A stretch of 64,000 nt of DNA from Ostrinia nubilalis (GCF_963855985.1 NC_087111.1:5895001-5959000); one strand, 5' to 3'. Shown: positions 23,132 to 35,244, counted from the stretch's first letter. Made by a program: numbers and translations. Notes: generated from the sequence alone by a model not told the origin.

Positions 23132-24945
23132 AATGGACAACACGCATAAGTTGTAATATTAAGTTAAATTATGATTTAATTTAAAGTTTAGATCACATAC
23201 ATTACACTAGTCTTTATTTCACCTCAATCCATCCAGTATTACCGAAGATAGAGCCTCGAGAAGTTTACGGACTTTTTCAAATTTTCAAAAATTTCCAATA
23301 TTCGCGCGTGACGTCACAACATGATTTTTCAGCCCCCGCACGTTAACCCATTTACCACTTTTTGTCTTTTTCCAACTAAAATAAAATTTTACCCAATTGA
23401 CAACTGTTGTTAGTTGTCATCGTTCAATCACATATCAAACTCAAAAGTAACAATTATTATGCCACCTATTGCCCATTTTGTGCACTATTAAGCCATTTTT
23501 ACATTTATTTATGCCCTATAGATGCTAAGAGCGGATTTTTCGAAACTCCACCCCCAATGGATTAAAACGAGGTCCACGCGTACGAATTCGCGGATGCGAA
23601 AGTTTGGATGTCTGGATGTTTAAAATAAAGTAAAGTAATGTTTATTTCTCACCAACATAACAGATAATATTTTAATAACAAACAATCAGGAAAAACAAAA
23701 AGTAAGAATGTTGGACGTTGTTGGTGGGTTGATACCTGAACTAGGAAGATTCCTGTGTCTCAGGTTTGTTACTCTTTCACGCAAAAAGTACTCAACGGAT
23801 TTTGTTGAAACTGTACAATATTATTGTTTGTAACCCAGATTACCATTCAGACACTGAATTTCACGCGGGTGAAGCCGCAGGCATAAGCTAGTCGTGAAAT
23901 AAATAGGAAAGTTTAAGGATCTGAAACGTGGTCGCTTACTATGGGCCTCATAAGAAGGCTCAAGGTCACCCAAAGGGCGATGGAGTGGGCTATGCTCGGG
24001 GTTTCCCTGCGTGATCGAATCAGAAATGAGGAGATCCGCAGGAGAACCAAAGTGACCGACATAGCACGCAGAATTGCTAAAATCAAGTGGCAGTGGGCGG
24101 GACACATAGCTCGTAGAGACGATGGCCATTGGGGCAGAAAATTTCTTGAGTGGCGACCACGGGCTGGAAGACGTAGCGTGGGTAGGCCTCCTACTAGGAG
24201 GACCGACGATCTGGTAAAGGTCGCGGGAAGAACCTGAATGCGGGCAGCGCAGGACCGTTCATTATGAAAAACCTATGGAAAACCCAAAGGCCTCTCGCCT
24301 TTGTCCAGCAGTGGACGTCATTTGGCTGTAACGACGAAATAGAAAAGAATGTAATTATTAAAACTTTCTCTAATGCAGCATTTTTCCAATTTCGCAACGA
24401 GCGCGGCAATCACACTTAACTAACAGACTAACAGAGAGCATAGCGAAATCTATTTAAACACCAATTTTAAAAACTCCCGGAACACTTTCCAGGTAACCAC
24501 GTTAATTTGTACCAAACGACTGGACTATAATTTAATTGAATTAAAAATTTGGATACCTATAATAAGTGACATTTTGACATTTGTAGAGGGGCTTGTAGAA
24601 GGGGAGGCTATGGTGCTAAATGCGGATTAACTCGAGTGTCATAGTAACATTAGGTTGCTAAGCATGATGATAAAAAGAAAAATATTTTATTCAATGTACC
24701 TACATAGTCTGGTCATAAGTTCTGTCATATGATAATAACTTTTGAATTTTGAATGAAGGTCTCAAAAACATTTTTTACTGAATTAGAATTAGAAAGAAAA
24801 AATGTGCGATAGTTCGAATTTTATTGTATGTGTAGTGGGCGCATAATGAAGTCCGAACTGCAGTTGTCACGCTGCATTGGTGCGGCTAACGCGCCAAAGC
24901 ATATTTTAGTCGCGCTGAAAAATTTTTGTTCATCTTTTCATTAAA
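23132..24945 (+). repeat. Composite repeat block A1 (inverted partner at 43918-46208)
   Basis: In order: a segment containing CGCGCGTGACGTCACAACAT (23132-23530), a Helitron-like piece (about 23600-23893), an RTE fragment (23914-24345) and a segment containing GGTAACCACGTTAATTTG and ending near 24945. All parts, in this order, recur reversed at 43918-46208. Either an already composite element was amplified or a segment was duplicated. Confidence 0.75.
23914..24345 (+). pseudogene. RTE-type LINE C-terminal fragment (in block A1)
   Basis: Open frame 23941-24237 reads MGLIRRLKVTQRAMEW, IARRIAKIKWQWAGHIARR and GRRSVGRPPTRRTDDLVKV, the same protein end as at 21487-22150. It continues decayed to AGCAGTGGACGTCATTTGGC. 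Truncated and non-functional. Confidence 0.8.
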
Positions 24946-25174
24946 TAATAGGTGTCTATGACAGACAGCTACACATCACTATCGGTCGATCTCATTCGGT
25001 CCGCGCGCGCGTTCACTCTTCCATTCACTGTATCCACCTCTCGCCTATCAGCCACCGAACCGGCTTGACGTGCCGGCCGGCACGTTAACTCCAATTTCAA
25101 TGTAATATTATTGTCTAAAGTGCAATAAATTCTCAAAACTAAATAATGTATTTCTTTAATGTGTGAATGTCAAT

Positions 25175-25306
25175 GTCGGCCGTTTGGTGTAATGGTTCGA
25201 AATGGACTACTATTCCGGAGGTAGCGGGTTCGATTCCCGCACAGTACAAACATTTGTGTGCATGAACATATTTGTTTGTATTGGACTAGGTGTTTTCTAT
25301 GTATAA
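25175..25306 (+). mobile_element. tRNA-derived SINE (Metulj-like), 5' half
   Basis: GTCGGCCGTTTGGTGTAATG is followed by box B GGTTCGATTCCC and the body CATTTGTGTGCATGAACATA. The copy is split after 25306 by a 1325-bp element and resumes at 26632. Its tRNA-like head lacks features of a functional tRNA. Confidence 0.8.
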
Positions 25307-26631
25307 CACTGGTCAACAAAAAAAATAAAATTGTTTGTTTCCTGTGATTTTTTTTCTGTTTCTATCTCAAATTGACGCATATTTTTTAAATATGGCAACA
25401 GTTTTTCTCTAACAGCTTTTGTTTTTAAGTTATAGCTATCTACCTTCATTTAATATTTTTACTTAGATTTTTGATTTAATTGGACAAAAAAATATATTTT
25501 GTTGGTGTTTTCGATATTGCTTCGTTATGAAGATGTTGTGTGCTTAATCCAGATTGCTTCTGCTATGTTGGTGGTAAATATAAAATTTGAAAAATGTCGA
25601 AAACCTCTATCGGATTTCATGAAAACTGCGTAACATCGACACTTTAAAATAAATATTTGAAATTAATTAATTAAGACCACAAATGGGTTATTTGTGTTCT
25701 GAGAATAGGTAACTTACTTTAGGCCAACAAAGGGACTACACAAAATTCCCGTTTCATGTGTATCTGGAATAGTCGTAACAAACAAAAGCATTGGTTACAA
25801 AAATTTTGACCAGTGCGGCTTTCTGCACACACAACTTTTTGCTTTTCAGCTAAAGTTGATACAAACTATTTTATAAACATGCCTTTAGTTAGCCAAGACC
25901 GTATCACCGTACTTCCACCACTTTATATTAACCTCGGCGTCTTGAAACAGTCTGTGAAGGCGCTTGACAAAAGTAACGAATGTTATAATTTTCTTTCATG
26001 AAAGTTTTCAGGATTAAGCACAGAAAACTTGAATGTTGGTAATTTTTGATGGGACTCACATTAGGCAACTGGTAAATGATCGTAATTTTAAGAAATCAAT
26101 GACTGAAGTCCAGTCCTAAGCTTAGAATTCATTTTTTTGTTTATAAGTAATTTCCTAAGCAAAAAGAAATTGTTGAGAGCATGCTATCCAACTTGCAAGA
26201 GCTAGGGTGCAACATGGGCATAAAAATACACTTCATGTACTCGCATTAACATCGATTTCCACAAAATGTGGGTGAGTTTAGTGAGGAGCACTATAAAAGA
26301 TGTCATTAGAATTTTCGGACAATGGAAGAAGGTTATCAGGGGCGGTGGTGATCATATATGAATGGCAGACCATTTCTGGAGTTTGCAACGCGATCTACTC
26401 AAACTTGTCTCTTCAAAGAAATCATATAAAAGATCATTTGCTAGTGATCAATAGATATTTTATCAACACAATGTAAAATTTTTCGTATTTTTTTGTCAAA
26501 ATAATAAAACTCTATATTTTAAAAAGTAAAGCTGTTGACGATCTCCCAGTATTTTTTTTCATAATCAGGGCCATAGAAATACCCAGTAACAGAAAAAAAA
26601 TTAAAGGAAAAAAAACATGTGTTGACCAGTG
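25307..26631. mobile_element. PIF/Harbinger-like DNA element, 1325 bp, TAA target duplication, inserted in a SINE
   Basis: The ends are CACTGGTCAACA and the inverse TGTTGACCAGTG, flanked by TAA on both sides (25304-25306, 26632-26634). A 3-bp TWA duplication is typical of the PIF/Harbinger group. The interior (about 25880-26425) contains a decayed protein-coding stretch, with LPPLYINLGVLKQSVKALD in frame, then stops and frameshifts, and later DHFWSLQRDLLKLV. From memory, similar stretches occur in repeat-associated hypothetical proteins of insects, but I cannot name the family. The SINE reads continuously once this element is removed. Confidence 0.7.
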
Positions 26632-26776
26632 TAATATGTATGTACGAGTATTTATAAAAAAAAGTATTTAAGTATGCAGTTTATATCCATTGTCTAGTAC
26701 CCATAGTACAAACTTTGCTTAGTTTGGGACTAGAAGCGCAGTGTAAAATGTCCAAGACTATTTATTTATATTTATT
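26632..26776 (+). mobile_element. tRNA-derived SINE, 3' half
   Basis: Continues the SINE that starts at 25175: GTATTTAAGTATGC, CCATTGTCTAGTACCCATAG, then GCTTAGTTTGGGACTAGAAG and an AT-rich tail. It matches the body of the minus-strand copy at 5680-5914. Confidence 0.75.
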
Positions 26777-26956
26777 AATTAGTTCTGCGTGAACAATAGG
26801 TACAATGAAGTTTTAAGTGTAAAAAATCAAAAATAAAAGTAGTTGCCCTCTCACGGATAGGGAGACCTAGTAGTAGTAGCGTTAAAAGCAGTGAAGGCGA
26901 GAACCCAAAGAATCCCATGCTTTATAACTGTTTACCCTGGAGGTAGTCTACAGCAG

Positions 26957-27605
26957 TAACAGGGTGAAATTAAAACCAGACATTGTTCAGATGTGCGTTC
27001 AAAAGACCTGAGATTTAAAAAAATCCCACGTTTTGTTAAAACAGTAAGCGAAAAAAAAGTGACTTGAAAATGAAATACAAAATAATAAGGTATGGTAAAT
27101 GATAAGTTTTTACCAATGAAGAAGCAGAAGTTCAACTTCATATTATGTCCTCTATCTAGGCTAGTTTCCGTCGTCACTCAAGGTTTGACTGCGTGTCTCA
27201 AATTTGGGCTTAATTGAGGTATTTTTTGGGTGAGAGGCATAAGAACTAATGCCGTTTTATATCAAAAATTTATACTTAGAGGTACTCAACCAGGTACAAA
27301 GTATTTCCTTGTATGTTAGTCTGCCACTCTTTAGTAAGTCCCGAAATCCCCGCTTCGGCTCCCCTACTAACCATTCTAACCATTGTACACAGATAATATC
27401 TTACATGCAGCTTTTCATGTTACTACGTCACATTTTCAAAATCCGCGCGGAAAATCGCTCCAAGCGGAAGAGCGCACTTTGAGCTTGAATATTTCAGTCA
27501 TTTTTAAAGATATCAAAAAAGTAAAAATACAGTATTCATTCTAATTTTTTCTAGTTTTTTTTGGCATCTTCAACAAAAATTGTGCGCCATGTCCATTTGG
27601 AAATC
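26957..27605 (+). repeat. Repeat block A2 (inverted partner at 42243-42880)
   Basis: About 650 bp, with CAGATGTGCGTTCAAAAGAC near its start and ATGTGACGTAGTAACATG (minus-strand sense) in the middle. The same sequence is present reversed at 42243-42880 with only scattered differences. No coding sequence was recognised. The local open frames on both strands are not conserved between the copies. Confidence 0.75.
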
Positions 27606-29296
27606 ATTGGGAGACCTATATGCTCAACTTATGGCTACTCGCTACTTCATATGTATAATATTTATAATCTTCTGCCCATATTGAGTAGGTATGACAGCTA
27701 CAATCGTTGTCCGATGAAAATATTGAAGCAGGGATCAACGGGAAAGAAATATTTAAAAAAGTATGTAAATAAAAAGGTAGCAGCTCCTTGAAATTGAGGT
27801 TTAGGACTTCTTTAAGGTAAAAAATACATAATGCATTTTCGTCAAAAGGCACTTCAATCCTCGATTCGAGGGCAAGTGACGTTTCATATAATTGCAAATA
27901 AGCTAGGCTGTCTTTCACATGTAAATCGTGTAGTTTACATTTTAATAAAGTATTGTTTTGTTCTTTCACAATAAATTAATGCGGGTAGTTTGAAAAGTTC
28001 AATAAAGAAGAGTTTAGGTTCTAAAAATTTAGTGCAAAATTATACTAATTTAGTTTTCCATATATTTTTTCAAATATTGATGATGAGCAATAATATTTAT
28101 AAACACCACTGCAGTGAAGGATACCCAGCATTAAGTATAACTGTGTTTTCAGATATTGATTGAAATAACTATTAAAGTTTGTAGATAAGTATCTAGAGTA
28201 TTTAAACAAAAAATCTTAGCTAGGTAGGTAGGAACTAAATCTAATTAAAGTTAAGTAATTAATTTGTATTTAGGAATCCCCAAGCAAAGCAAAGGCAATA
28301 TTTTATGTATATGAAACGATTCTGTTTACTAATGTTGACTGAATTTTCTTTTGTACGAGTATTTTCTTGTGGCAGCAAAATAAACGTTTATTTCATTTCT
28401 ATTAAACGTTAGAAATATGAAATAGCGATACACGCCGCCTCCTAAAATAAATGGGTTCAATTAACACATGCAAATATTCATGTGCAACGCTTAAAATTAA
28501 CGAGAACAAGCATTTGAACTAATTTAATTACGTAGACATCACTTTAATTTATTTATTTTAATAGAAACACCAATTTCTGTCCGAAAATCTTGCCAAGTTT
28601 TAGTTATTAACTTACTATGTACGAGTAACAAAGTGATATACCTAATAAAATTTAGTGATATAGTTTTAGGCGATTTAAAGATAGCTAATTGTACACAGTG
28701 GAGTGATTCATTGAGGTAGATCCAGACCAATATATAATTTCTCAAAACATCCCAATCTGTCTATCCAGCCCTGCGTCGGGAAATGTAGACCAACTTTGGC
28801 AGTTTAGAGAGAGTCGTCCTCCTATAATGGGAACCTGATGACGAAAGAATATTTTTCTGGCTCTCTAATATGATGAAATAATATTTTTCTTTATCCCATA
28901 AAATGGCTATGGCTCCCTTCACGAGGAGTTAATCTTCAGATAAGTCTTATTTCACACACCCTTGCGATCAGGCTAAATCGAAATCGACTAAAATATCAGT
29001 AAATACTCAGCTAAAGACCACAATATCAGTTTCTGTAATAATATCGCCGTTACATTACCATAATCTATTTCTGCCCAATACCATTTCAGGGGCCATTCAA
29101 GCGGCCGTTTCGATGGAGTAAACCCTCTGTCATTCCAAATGCCATTAAAAGAATCCGTTTTCCTCATTTATTTACTTCGAGGTTGGTAGCCCAGGCGACA
29201 ATGTGCTGAAATGTTGAATTATCTATGAAAACATTTTTAAATAATTCTAATTATCTTGAAAAAATTGAATTGCCTAAGGTGGGAATCGAGACTACC
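27606..29296. other. No feature recognised
   Basis: AT-rich intronic sequence. A short RTE-end-like piece (ATTGGGAGACCTATATGCTC) lies at about 27600-27630. I see nothing else in this stretch. Confidence 0.3.
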
Positions 29297-29425
29297 GCCC
29301 ATATTTACAAACATTACTATGAGGTCTCACAGTGTGCGTGGACACATAGGGTGACACACGAACCAACGCTGTGCGTTCGATTTGCTGCTTCACTTAAGCA
29401 AGCATCTCGTTTGTGAATACGGGCG
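29297..29425 (-). mobile_element. MITE, 'GCCCGTATTCACAAAC' family
   Basis: The left end GCCCATATTTACAAAC and right end GTTTGTGAATACGGGC are inverted repeats. Interior: TCACAGTGTGCGTGGACAC. Its orientation is opposite to the copies at 31181, 53638 and 56641. Confidence 0.7.
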
Positions 29426-29954
29426 TATGAATCGCGGTTTAGAAGTCTATCGTCGCAGCACAACGCAGCGTAGCGTAGTAAAGTGTGTGTCAATCTTGAA
29501 AAAAATCTGTAGTGGATAAACTAAAAGAATATTTAATAATTTATCAATAAATTTAAGTTAACTATTTTGCCATAATTGTTACGGTGGACTTTTCGGTCGA
29601 GTCTAGAACGTTTCAGTAAGCTAACTTATCAGATTCATGATGGAAAGTGAGTTATTTTAGTACTCAAAATAGTGTATTAACTAAAAATTAACATAACATT
29701 TTTTACCATTACGTAGTGCTCGGTCTTTAATTGAAAAACAATTTACCCTAATTTTAGTCTAAACTTTCTTTATCTTTAGGTAAAGGTAGGCTATCGATCA
29801 ATCTAGGCTCGCCTGTAATTAAGCTTTCTCTTTGAAGTCCGCTTTTAATGAAATAAAAAACCTAAAAGCTTACTATCAGGATTAAGGTATTTAAATTGAA
29901 AGTGTATTTTCATTTTACACCTTTTGCAAGTTCCCTGTTGCCATGTTGTATGCC

Positions 29955-30075
29955 AGTTTCAACCAACCTCCACTGCTGGACAAAACCCAAGGATTTGTCC
30001 CGCACTGTCCGCATTCAGGTACTTCCCGCGAATTTCACCAAATCGACGGCCCAGTGAGAGGCTTGTCTACACTAT
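29955..30075 (-). mobile_element. Decayed RTE 3'-end fragment
   Basis: CCTCCACTGCTGGACAAAAC, then CAAGGATTTGTCC and CGCACTGTCCGCATTCAGG in minus orientation. This is diverged sequence from the end of the RTE family. Confidence 0.5.
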
Positions 30076-30520
30076 CTAGAGACGATCTTTTTTTAACATC
30101 GTATTCGATTCTCGACATTTTTAGTCTCCGGACACCTGGCCTATATCGTCAAACGCTTTATGATGGTTTGATAACACCCGCTGCCCATTTAAAAAGATAC
30201 GGCTTGGCCTTTATTTCTTTACAAATAAAACCGATAATTGTTTGTGCTTGCTATATTTATTTTTCGATCATTTGCGGCGACAGTAAAATGCCACTTTATT
30301 TCGTGAAGAACCTTTCTTTTCTAATATTCCAAAGAAACATTATCGAAAATGAGGTGGGCATTTACAATTGTAATTTGTTTTATTCAGTTTAGGTGAAGAA
30401 TAGCTGAAATATATTTTCTGTGGTAGTGAAAAGCTCCGCAGAACCGCAGTGGGTGGCATATTTTAATTAAATAAACAAATGATGTCTATTAACATTTTGC
30501 TCGCGTATTATATTACTAGC

Positions 30521-30712
30521 TTTTGCCCGCGGCTTCACCCGCGTGAAATTTATTTTGTCACAGATCGTCATAAATTATAGCCTATATGTTATTCTGGGTT
30601 ATAAACAATAATACTGAACATTTTCGATAAAATCCGTTCAGTAGTTTTTGCGTGAAATAGTAATAAACTTCCAGATATCCCAACTTTCGCATTTATAATA
30701 TTAGTAAGAAGT
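30521..30712 (-). mobile_element. Helitron-like non-autonomous element, 192 bp
   Basis: On the minus strand it begins at a TACTAATATTATAAATGCG-type 5' end and finishes GCGGGCAAAAGCTAGT, a CTAGT end after a GC-rich hairpin. This end structure is typical of Helitrons (from memory). Related copies are at 44995-45330, 46958-48464 and 59243-59765, and truncated at 23600-23893. Confidence 0.6.
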
Positions 30713-31051
30713 AGTATGCTCTGAAGGTTTTTCGAGGATATTGTCTGAACCATGAATGAAATGGGACCAGTTCCAATTATTATTATTATTCTATAACATA
30801 GACTGGACTTAAAATCATACTTAAAACAAGAGAGCTGTTGGTATATTAATTTTTAAATTAATAATAACTTTAAATACCGGTTATTGTTATAGTTACGAGT
30901 TATTTATTTGACGAGTAATTGATTTACTGCGTGTCCAGTTCAGAATAATTATAGAATTGTTATTTTCGAAGCCGACGCACATGATAAATTGTAACTACGA
31001 GGTCGTATTACGTTGATTAACCTATTTTAAAGTTAGAATTTTACGGTGTTT

Positions 31052-31175
31052 TAGGCTGGGTTGCACCACCGAAATTGGACCGTAACTTTAACGATAACCG
31101 GTGTATTTTGTATGGAGTTTAACAGATTTTTGATGTTTGTCAAAGTTAAAGTAAGATGGTGCAAACCAGATTCAG
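31052..31175. mobile_element. MITE, 'GGTTGCACCA' family
   Basis: Begins GGCTGGGTTGCACCACC and ends with the near-inverse GATGGTGCAAACCAG. It shares GATAACCGGTGTATTTTGTA and TGTATGGAGTTT with the copy at 14245. Confidence 0.6.
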
Positions 31176-31180
31176 TCTTC

Positions 31181-31322
31181 GCCCGTATTCACAAACGATG
31201 CTTGCTTTGAAGTAGCAAATTAAACGCAAAGCGTTGAATAGAGCTCTGTGATTGGTTCATGTGTCACCCTGTGCGTCCACGCGCACTGTGAAACCTGATA
31301 GTAATGTTTGTGAATACGGGCG
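31181..31322. mobile_element. MITE, 'GCCCGTATTCACAAAC' family, full copy
   Basis: GCCCGTATTCACAAAC at the left and GTTTGTGAATACGGGC at the right form perfect 16-bp inverted ends. Interior: CTGTGCGTCCACGCGCACTG. About 142 bp, non-coding. Confidence 0.8.
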
Positions 31323-31734
31323 TTAGAGTTTATAAAGGTTGTTTCTTTGAAAGCTTAGCTCTAGGAATATCAATTCCTTACGATTGGATACAATAATTTA
31401 TACGTAAGGTTCCATTGAGTGACATTTCCAGGCCACTTGATCCACGAGTAAAATGTAATAACCTAGTGCTAGACAAAGGTTTCTTTCTTACACTGTATTT
31501 ATTCCGTGCTCGCACATAAATACTTAATAGTGACTATGTCGTGACGTATCAAGGCTCCCGAAGTCAAAAGGTCTTTATGGGCTAGTAACTTACAATTATG
31601 ACCCCTATATTTATGATTATATTGGATATAATTTTGAGCTGTTATAGGTTGTAGCTACGCACCATAGATTGGAAAGACCTGCGTTTTAAATGCTTGGTAG
31701 AAAAACTATAAATTCCTAGTATTATTTCGTGTAA

Positions 31735-32080
31735 CGGGCGGGGCACATAGCTCGTAGAGACGATGACCGTTGGGACAGAAAAGTTCTCGAGTGGTGACCA
31801 CGGGCTGGGAGACGTAGAGCGCGTGCAGTCCTCTCACTAGGTGGACTGACGATCAGTAGGCCTAAGATGCGCGCCGTGACAACTTCTATCGACGTCAAAA
31901 TGTATGGGCAAAATCGATAAAATGGCGTGATAACCGCTTATTACGGCGCGCATCTTAGGCATACTGGTAAAGGTCGCGGGAAGAGCCTGGATGCGGGCAG
32001 CGCAGGACCGTTCATTGTGGAAAACCTTGGGGGAGGCCTTTGTCCAGCAGTGGACGTCATTTGGCTGAAACGACGATTTC
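31735..32080 (+). mobile_element. RTE LINE 3' fragment, split by a 111-bp MITE
   Basis: The RTE end sequence runs from GGGCGGGGCACATAGCTCG to AGCAGTGGACGTCATTTGGC. It is interrupted in the GACGATC|TGGTAAAGG region by the element at 31855-31965. Joining across the insert restores the family sequence. Confidence 0.8.
31855..31965. mobile_element. MITE, 'AGGCCTAAGATGCGCG' family, copy 1
   Basis: Inverted ends AGTAGGCCTAAGATGCGCG and CGCGCATCTTAGGC. Interior: CGACGTCAAAATGTATGGGC. It is inserted in an RTE fragment, so it is younger than that fragment. Other copies are at 50209-50318 and 59435-59541. Confidence 0.8.
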
Positions 32081-32317
32081 GTGTAACATGAACCACCATC
32101 ACCGAATTAAATTGAAAAAATCTAGGAACCCATTTATATTTTCTGACGTAGCGAATAATTTTAAAATTCATCACGTCTGTTAATATACGATGTCTTAACT
32201 GGTGTCGGCTGAACACGCATTTTCCGCTTGCAATATTTCACATTTTCAGTTGACTCATCCCATGACGCTGAATGTTTACGTATATTGATGACGTGAGTCA
32301 GAATTTTAATATACTTC

Positions 32318-32594
32318 TACAGGGTGTTAGGTAAATGGGTATATTACCGGCGCCGACACTAGCAAATGTTAACATATGCATATAAATGGTATGATGAAGT
32401 CAGAAATTTGATATCATCTTTTTAATTTTTTAAAGTTCATACAAATAAAATGTATAAAATCAGATTTGTATGAAAATTAAAATAATTAAAATGATGATCA
32501 TGATATCAATTTTCTGACTTCACCATACCATTTATATGCATATGTTAACATGGGCTAATGTCGGCTCATATACCCATTTACCTAACATCCTGTA
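32318..32594. mobile_element. Tc1/mariner-like foldback MITE, about 273 bp plus TA duplication
   Basis: The arms begin CAGGGTGTTAGGTAAATGGG, and their inverse ends the element, with TA on both sides. The arms continue inward over more than 100 bp (for example TATGCATATAAATGGTATG on both strands), so it is almost one long hairpin. TA duplication suggests Tc1/mariner mobilisation. Confidence 0.75.
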
Positions 32595-32599
32595 TGTTA

Positions 32600-34420
32600 G
32601 GTAGGCAGCTATTGCTTCGTGGCTTCGCCTGTAGATAAATTAATTAAAGCATTGTAGATATCATTGGCCTATGATCAGCAGTGGACGCCTTATTTCTGAA
32701 AAGATGATGAATTAAATAAAGCCTTGTTCTGTTCTTCTGTATTGTAATTCCAATGTATGTTCTATTTCTGAATGAGTTCTGAATTAACTCGTGAAACCAG
32801 ACCGCACGCAAATCAAAATTTCTAATGTGTAAATTCGCTGGCATGAAAGGTTCAAGTTTAATTAATTAAAGTCCGTCCAGTATTAGTAACAAAATATTCA
32901 TCCAAGGAACCTCATAAACAATGTTTAAAATATGATCTGATGATGATGAGACAAAAAAGTTAACTGACATTATTTTCTAATACTACGCAAAGGTTTATTA
33001 TTTATACTTATTGGGTCCTCAAAACGCTCAATTAAGATGGACCATATTTGACCTATCATAGTTACCATCAGGTGTGATCATGTCCAAACGAAGACTCACC
33101 TTACCTGAAAACAAAAAAAAAAAAACAGTCTACGAAGCAAGCCAGAGTGCGCCAACATTTTTGTTTGTAATACAGTGCAAGATTTATGTGCGCCAGTATA
33201 TCTCGCGAATTTCTAAGCGAGATGAAATTAGCTCTTCTAACTTTGTCTTGGTTTAAAAATAGGGGAATAGACGCCATTATTTTGTAGACGGTCTTTAACG
33301 GATTGCTCTCGTCTAGTCTGGTTTACGTGGGTAGGCTCTGCCTACTTTTTTTAGTTTGCAGTAAACATACTATGGAGTTACCTTAGTTGGGTAATTTTGT
33401 TCTAGACAACGTGCGGTATATGCAGAATGCATGTGAAAGATCCTTTCTGAGCTTTTCACATACGTACTGTATTATTTTAATTTAGTTGAAAACTATTAAA
33501 ATAAACTTTTTTTTGTCATCAAAGCCATCACTTTTCCCGTTTCTAGTTACATAAGATTTCTAAGCGTATAACGGCAGTTCAAATGTTACAGTGCGCTGCA
33601 AAAATCGCTCTTATTTCATACAGTATAAGAGTGATCTGAAGATCAAAATGTTACGCTTGATGAGCTATTGACTAAAACATGGCCGCCGAGCCATAAAACG
33701 CGCGTAAATATGTTATTAACTATAACGACCCATCCGAACGACCGGCTAATAATTTGTAACAAGCTTGATAATAAATAGTGTTAACAAGCGAAACTATTTC
33801 GGAAATTGGGTGACAGAAATAATGCTTTAATATGTTAGGCGACCAAAATAAATTACTAATTTTGATTAAAATGTTTACGACGTCACCGATCGAGCAGATA
33901 AAAGTTTTTTGACTGTAACTAGCCCGACTGTGTTTCTTATGTGAGGTAAAATAAAAGTTATTTTGCAAAAAAATATTTATGTTGACTGTATTACATAACG
34001 AACAGAAAAGGGTATTAAAACTATTTCGTGTTTAGCAAAAAAAGAAGTTCCAGAAAAGAAAAGAAAACAAATTGCGAAAGACAGTAGCATTTCTGTCATG
34101 ATCACGAATAGAGCAACAGTAAATCAGTAAAATTCCCACAAAATCAAAAGGGAAATGTATTAAAACAGCACAAATGTACTCAGAAGAAAACTAAATAAAC
34201 TAAACGAGGAGTTTCTACACTCTTCTATTGGAAGAAACTCTGAAACTATTTCAAAATGGCAAGTAAGTAATCAACCATCCTTTGAATCCATACTTCTCCA
34301 ACTACCTACCTAATTAAATTCGAAAACTCTACGCCTAAACACAAACAAAAACGCATGAATATAATGAAAACCCACTAGGTTAGGCCTAGTTGCTTATTTC
34401 TCATGTTTGTTTCTGTTTGG
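32600..34420. other. No gene recognised
   Basis: Contains a short RTE-end remnant (GATCAGCAGTGGACGCCTTA, about 32670-32690) and an imperfect hairpin around 33575-33660 (TGTTACAGTGCGCTGCAAAA). Nothing else is recognised. Confidence 0.3.
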
Positions 34421-34424
34421 GAAC

Positions 34425-34545
34425 GAGACTATTCCCAGCTTTCGTTTCCATCTGCAACTCCTGTGTAGCCAGGATCTACAGCTTGACCGCCAATAAAAAC
34501 ACAAATAATAAAGGTCAAGTTTGTCAGGTTTGTCCCGGGGTGTTG
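34425..34545 (+). repeat. Short interspersed repeat, 'TGTAGCCAGGATCTACAG' family
   Basis: CTGCAACTCCTGTGTAGCCA, GATCTACAGCTTGACCGCC and GGTCAAGTTTGTC match the copies at 16625 and 58015. Confidence 0.6.
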
Positions 34546-35244
34546 TCAGTTTTGGCAATAATAAAGTTCTAGGCTTTCAGTTTTTTTTCGTAAGAAAATG
34601 TAAATTTACATTTTGTGACAGCCTAAATTTGGCCGCGGCCATAAATTAGTTTCCTAAAGGCGAGTCCGTCAATAATACTTAACTTATTATCGCTGGCTCG
34701 CTTCTCAAATGAAGATTGAACCAACATTTCCATATTGGCGAAGAAAAATTCGAGGCATCCGTTATCATCGATCAGAGGATTGTCACCGAAATATCTAGAT
34801 TTATCTGTACCCATATTTTACCGGCCCCAACGTGACTTGGGCAGGTTTTTGGCAATTTGTAGGTGTTCTTCGAAACACATTTTTTGACACTAGCAACTCA
34901 TATCTTTAATGGCTCAGGTAGAATATAAATGATTTGCACGAAGCCATTTTTTGCCAGAATCTGACTATGGTTAATATGACTCTGTAACAAGATGGTCAGA
35001 TGATGTGAATTCTATTTTTAACAGAGTTTTTTGCGATGCTTCTTCTCAGCATTGGCCCCTGTCCTGAAGCAGTTGTAGGGTTAAAATACCTAATAATGGG
35101 ACGTGTAAAAGCGACCTAATAATGGAATTTTAAAGGCCTATTTGCGGAAAATAAATGACTTATGACTTTTTCTCTCAATTCAATGCTGAACACTTTATTT
35201 TTTGTATGTGATCCTTCTTTTTAAGACTATTCTGTTCTTTCCAG

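Noticed and set aside
22740..23147. 135-codon minus-strand frame with a 44-residue internal repeat
   Set aside because: The repeat in the protein is a by-product of the 132-bp tandem duplication; the opposite strand is open in the same way.
23281..23345. TGACGTCA in CGCGTGACGTCACAACAT as a regulatory (CRE-like) site
   Set aside because: The same sequence sits in the inverted partner block at about 46020, so it belongs to the repeat and says nothing about local regulation.
25175..25260. tRNA gene on the plus strand
   Set aside because: It is followed by the SINE body and tail, and the same unit occurs at 5680-5914 and 43000-43247.
34623..34814. Minus-strand open frame of 63 codons starting MGTDKSRYFG
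   Set aside because: It looks somewhat protein-like, but I recognise no family and see no promoter, splice sites or neighbouring exons. A search of the 63 residues against insect proteins would settle it.
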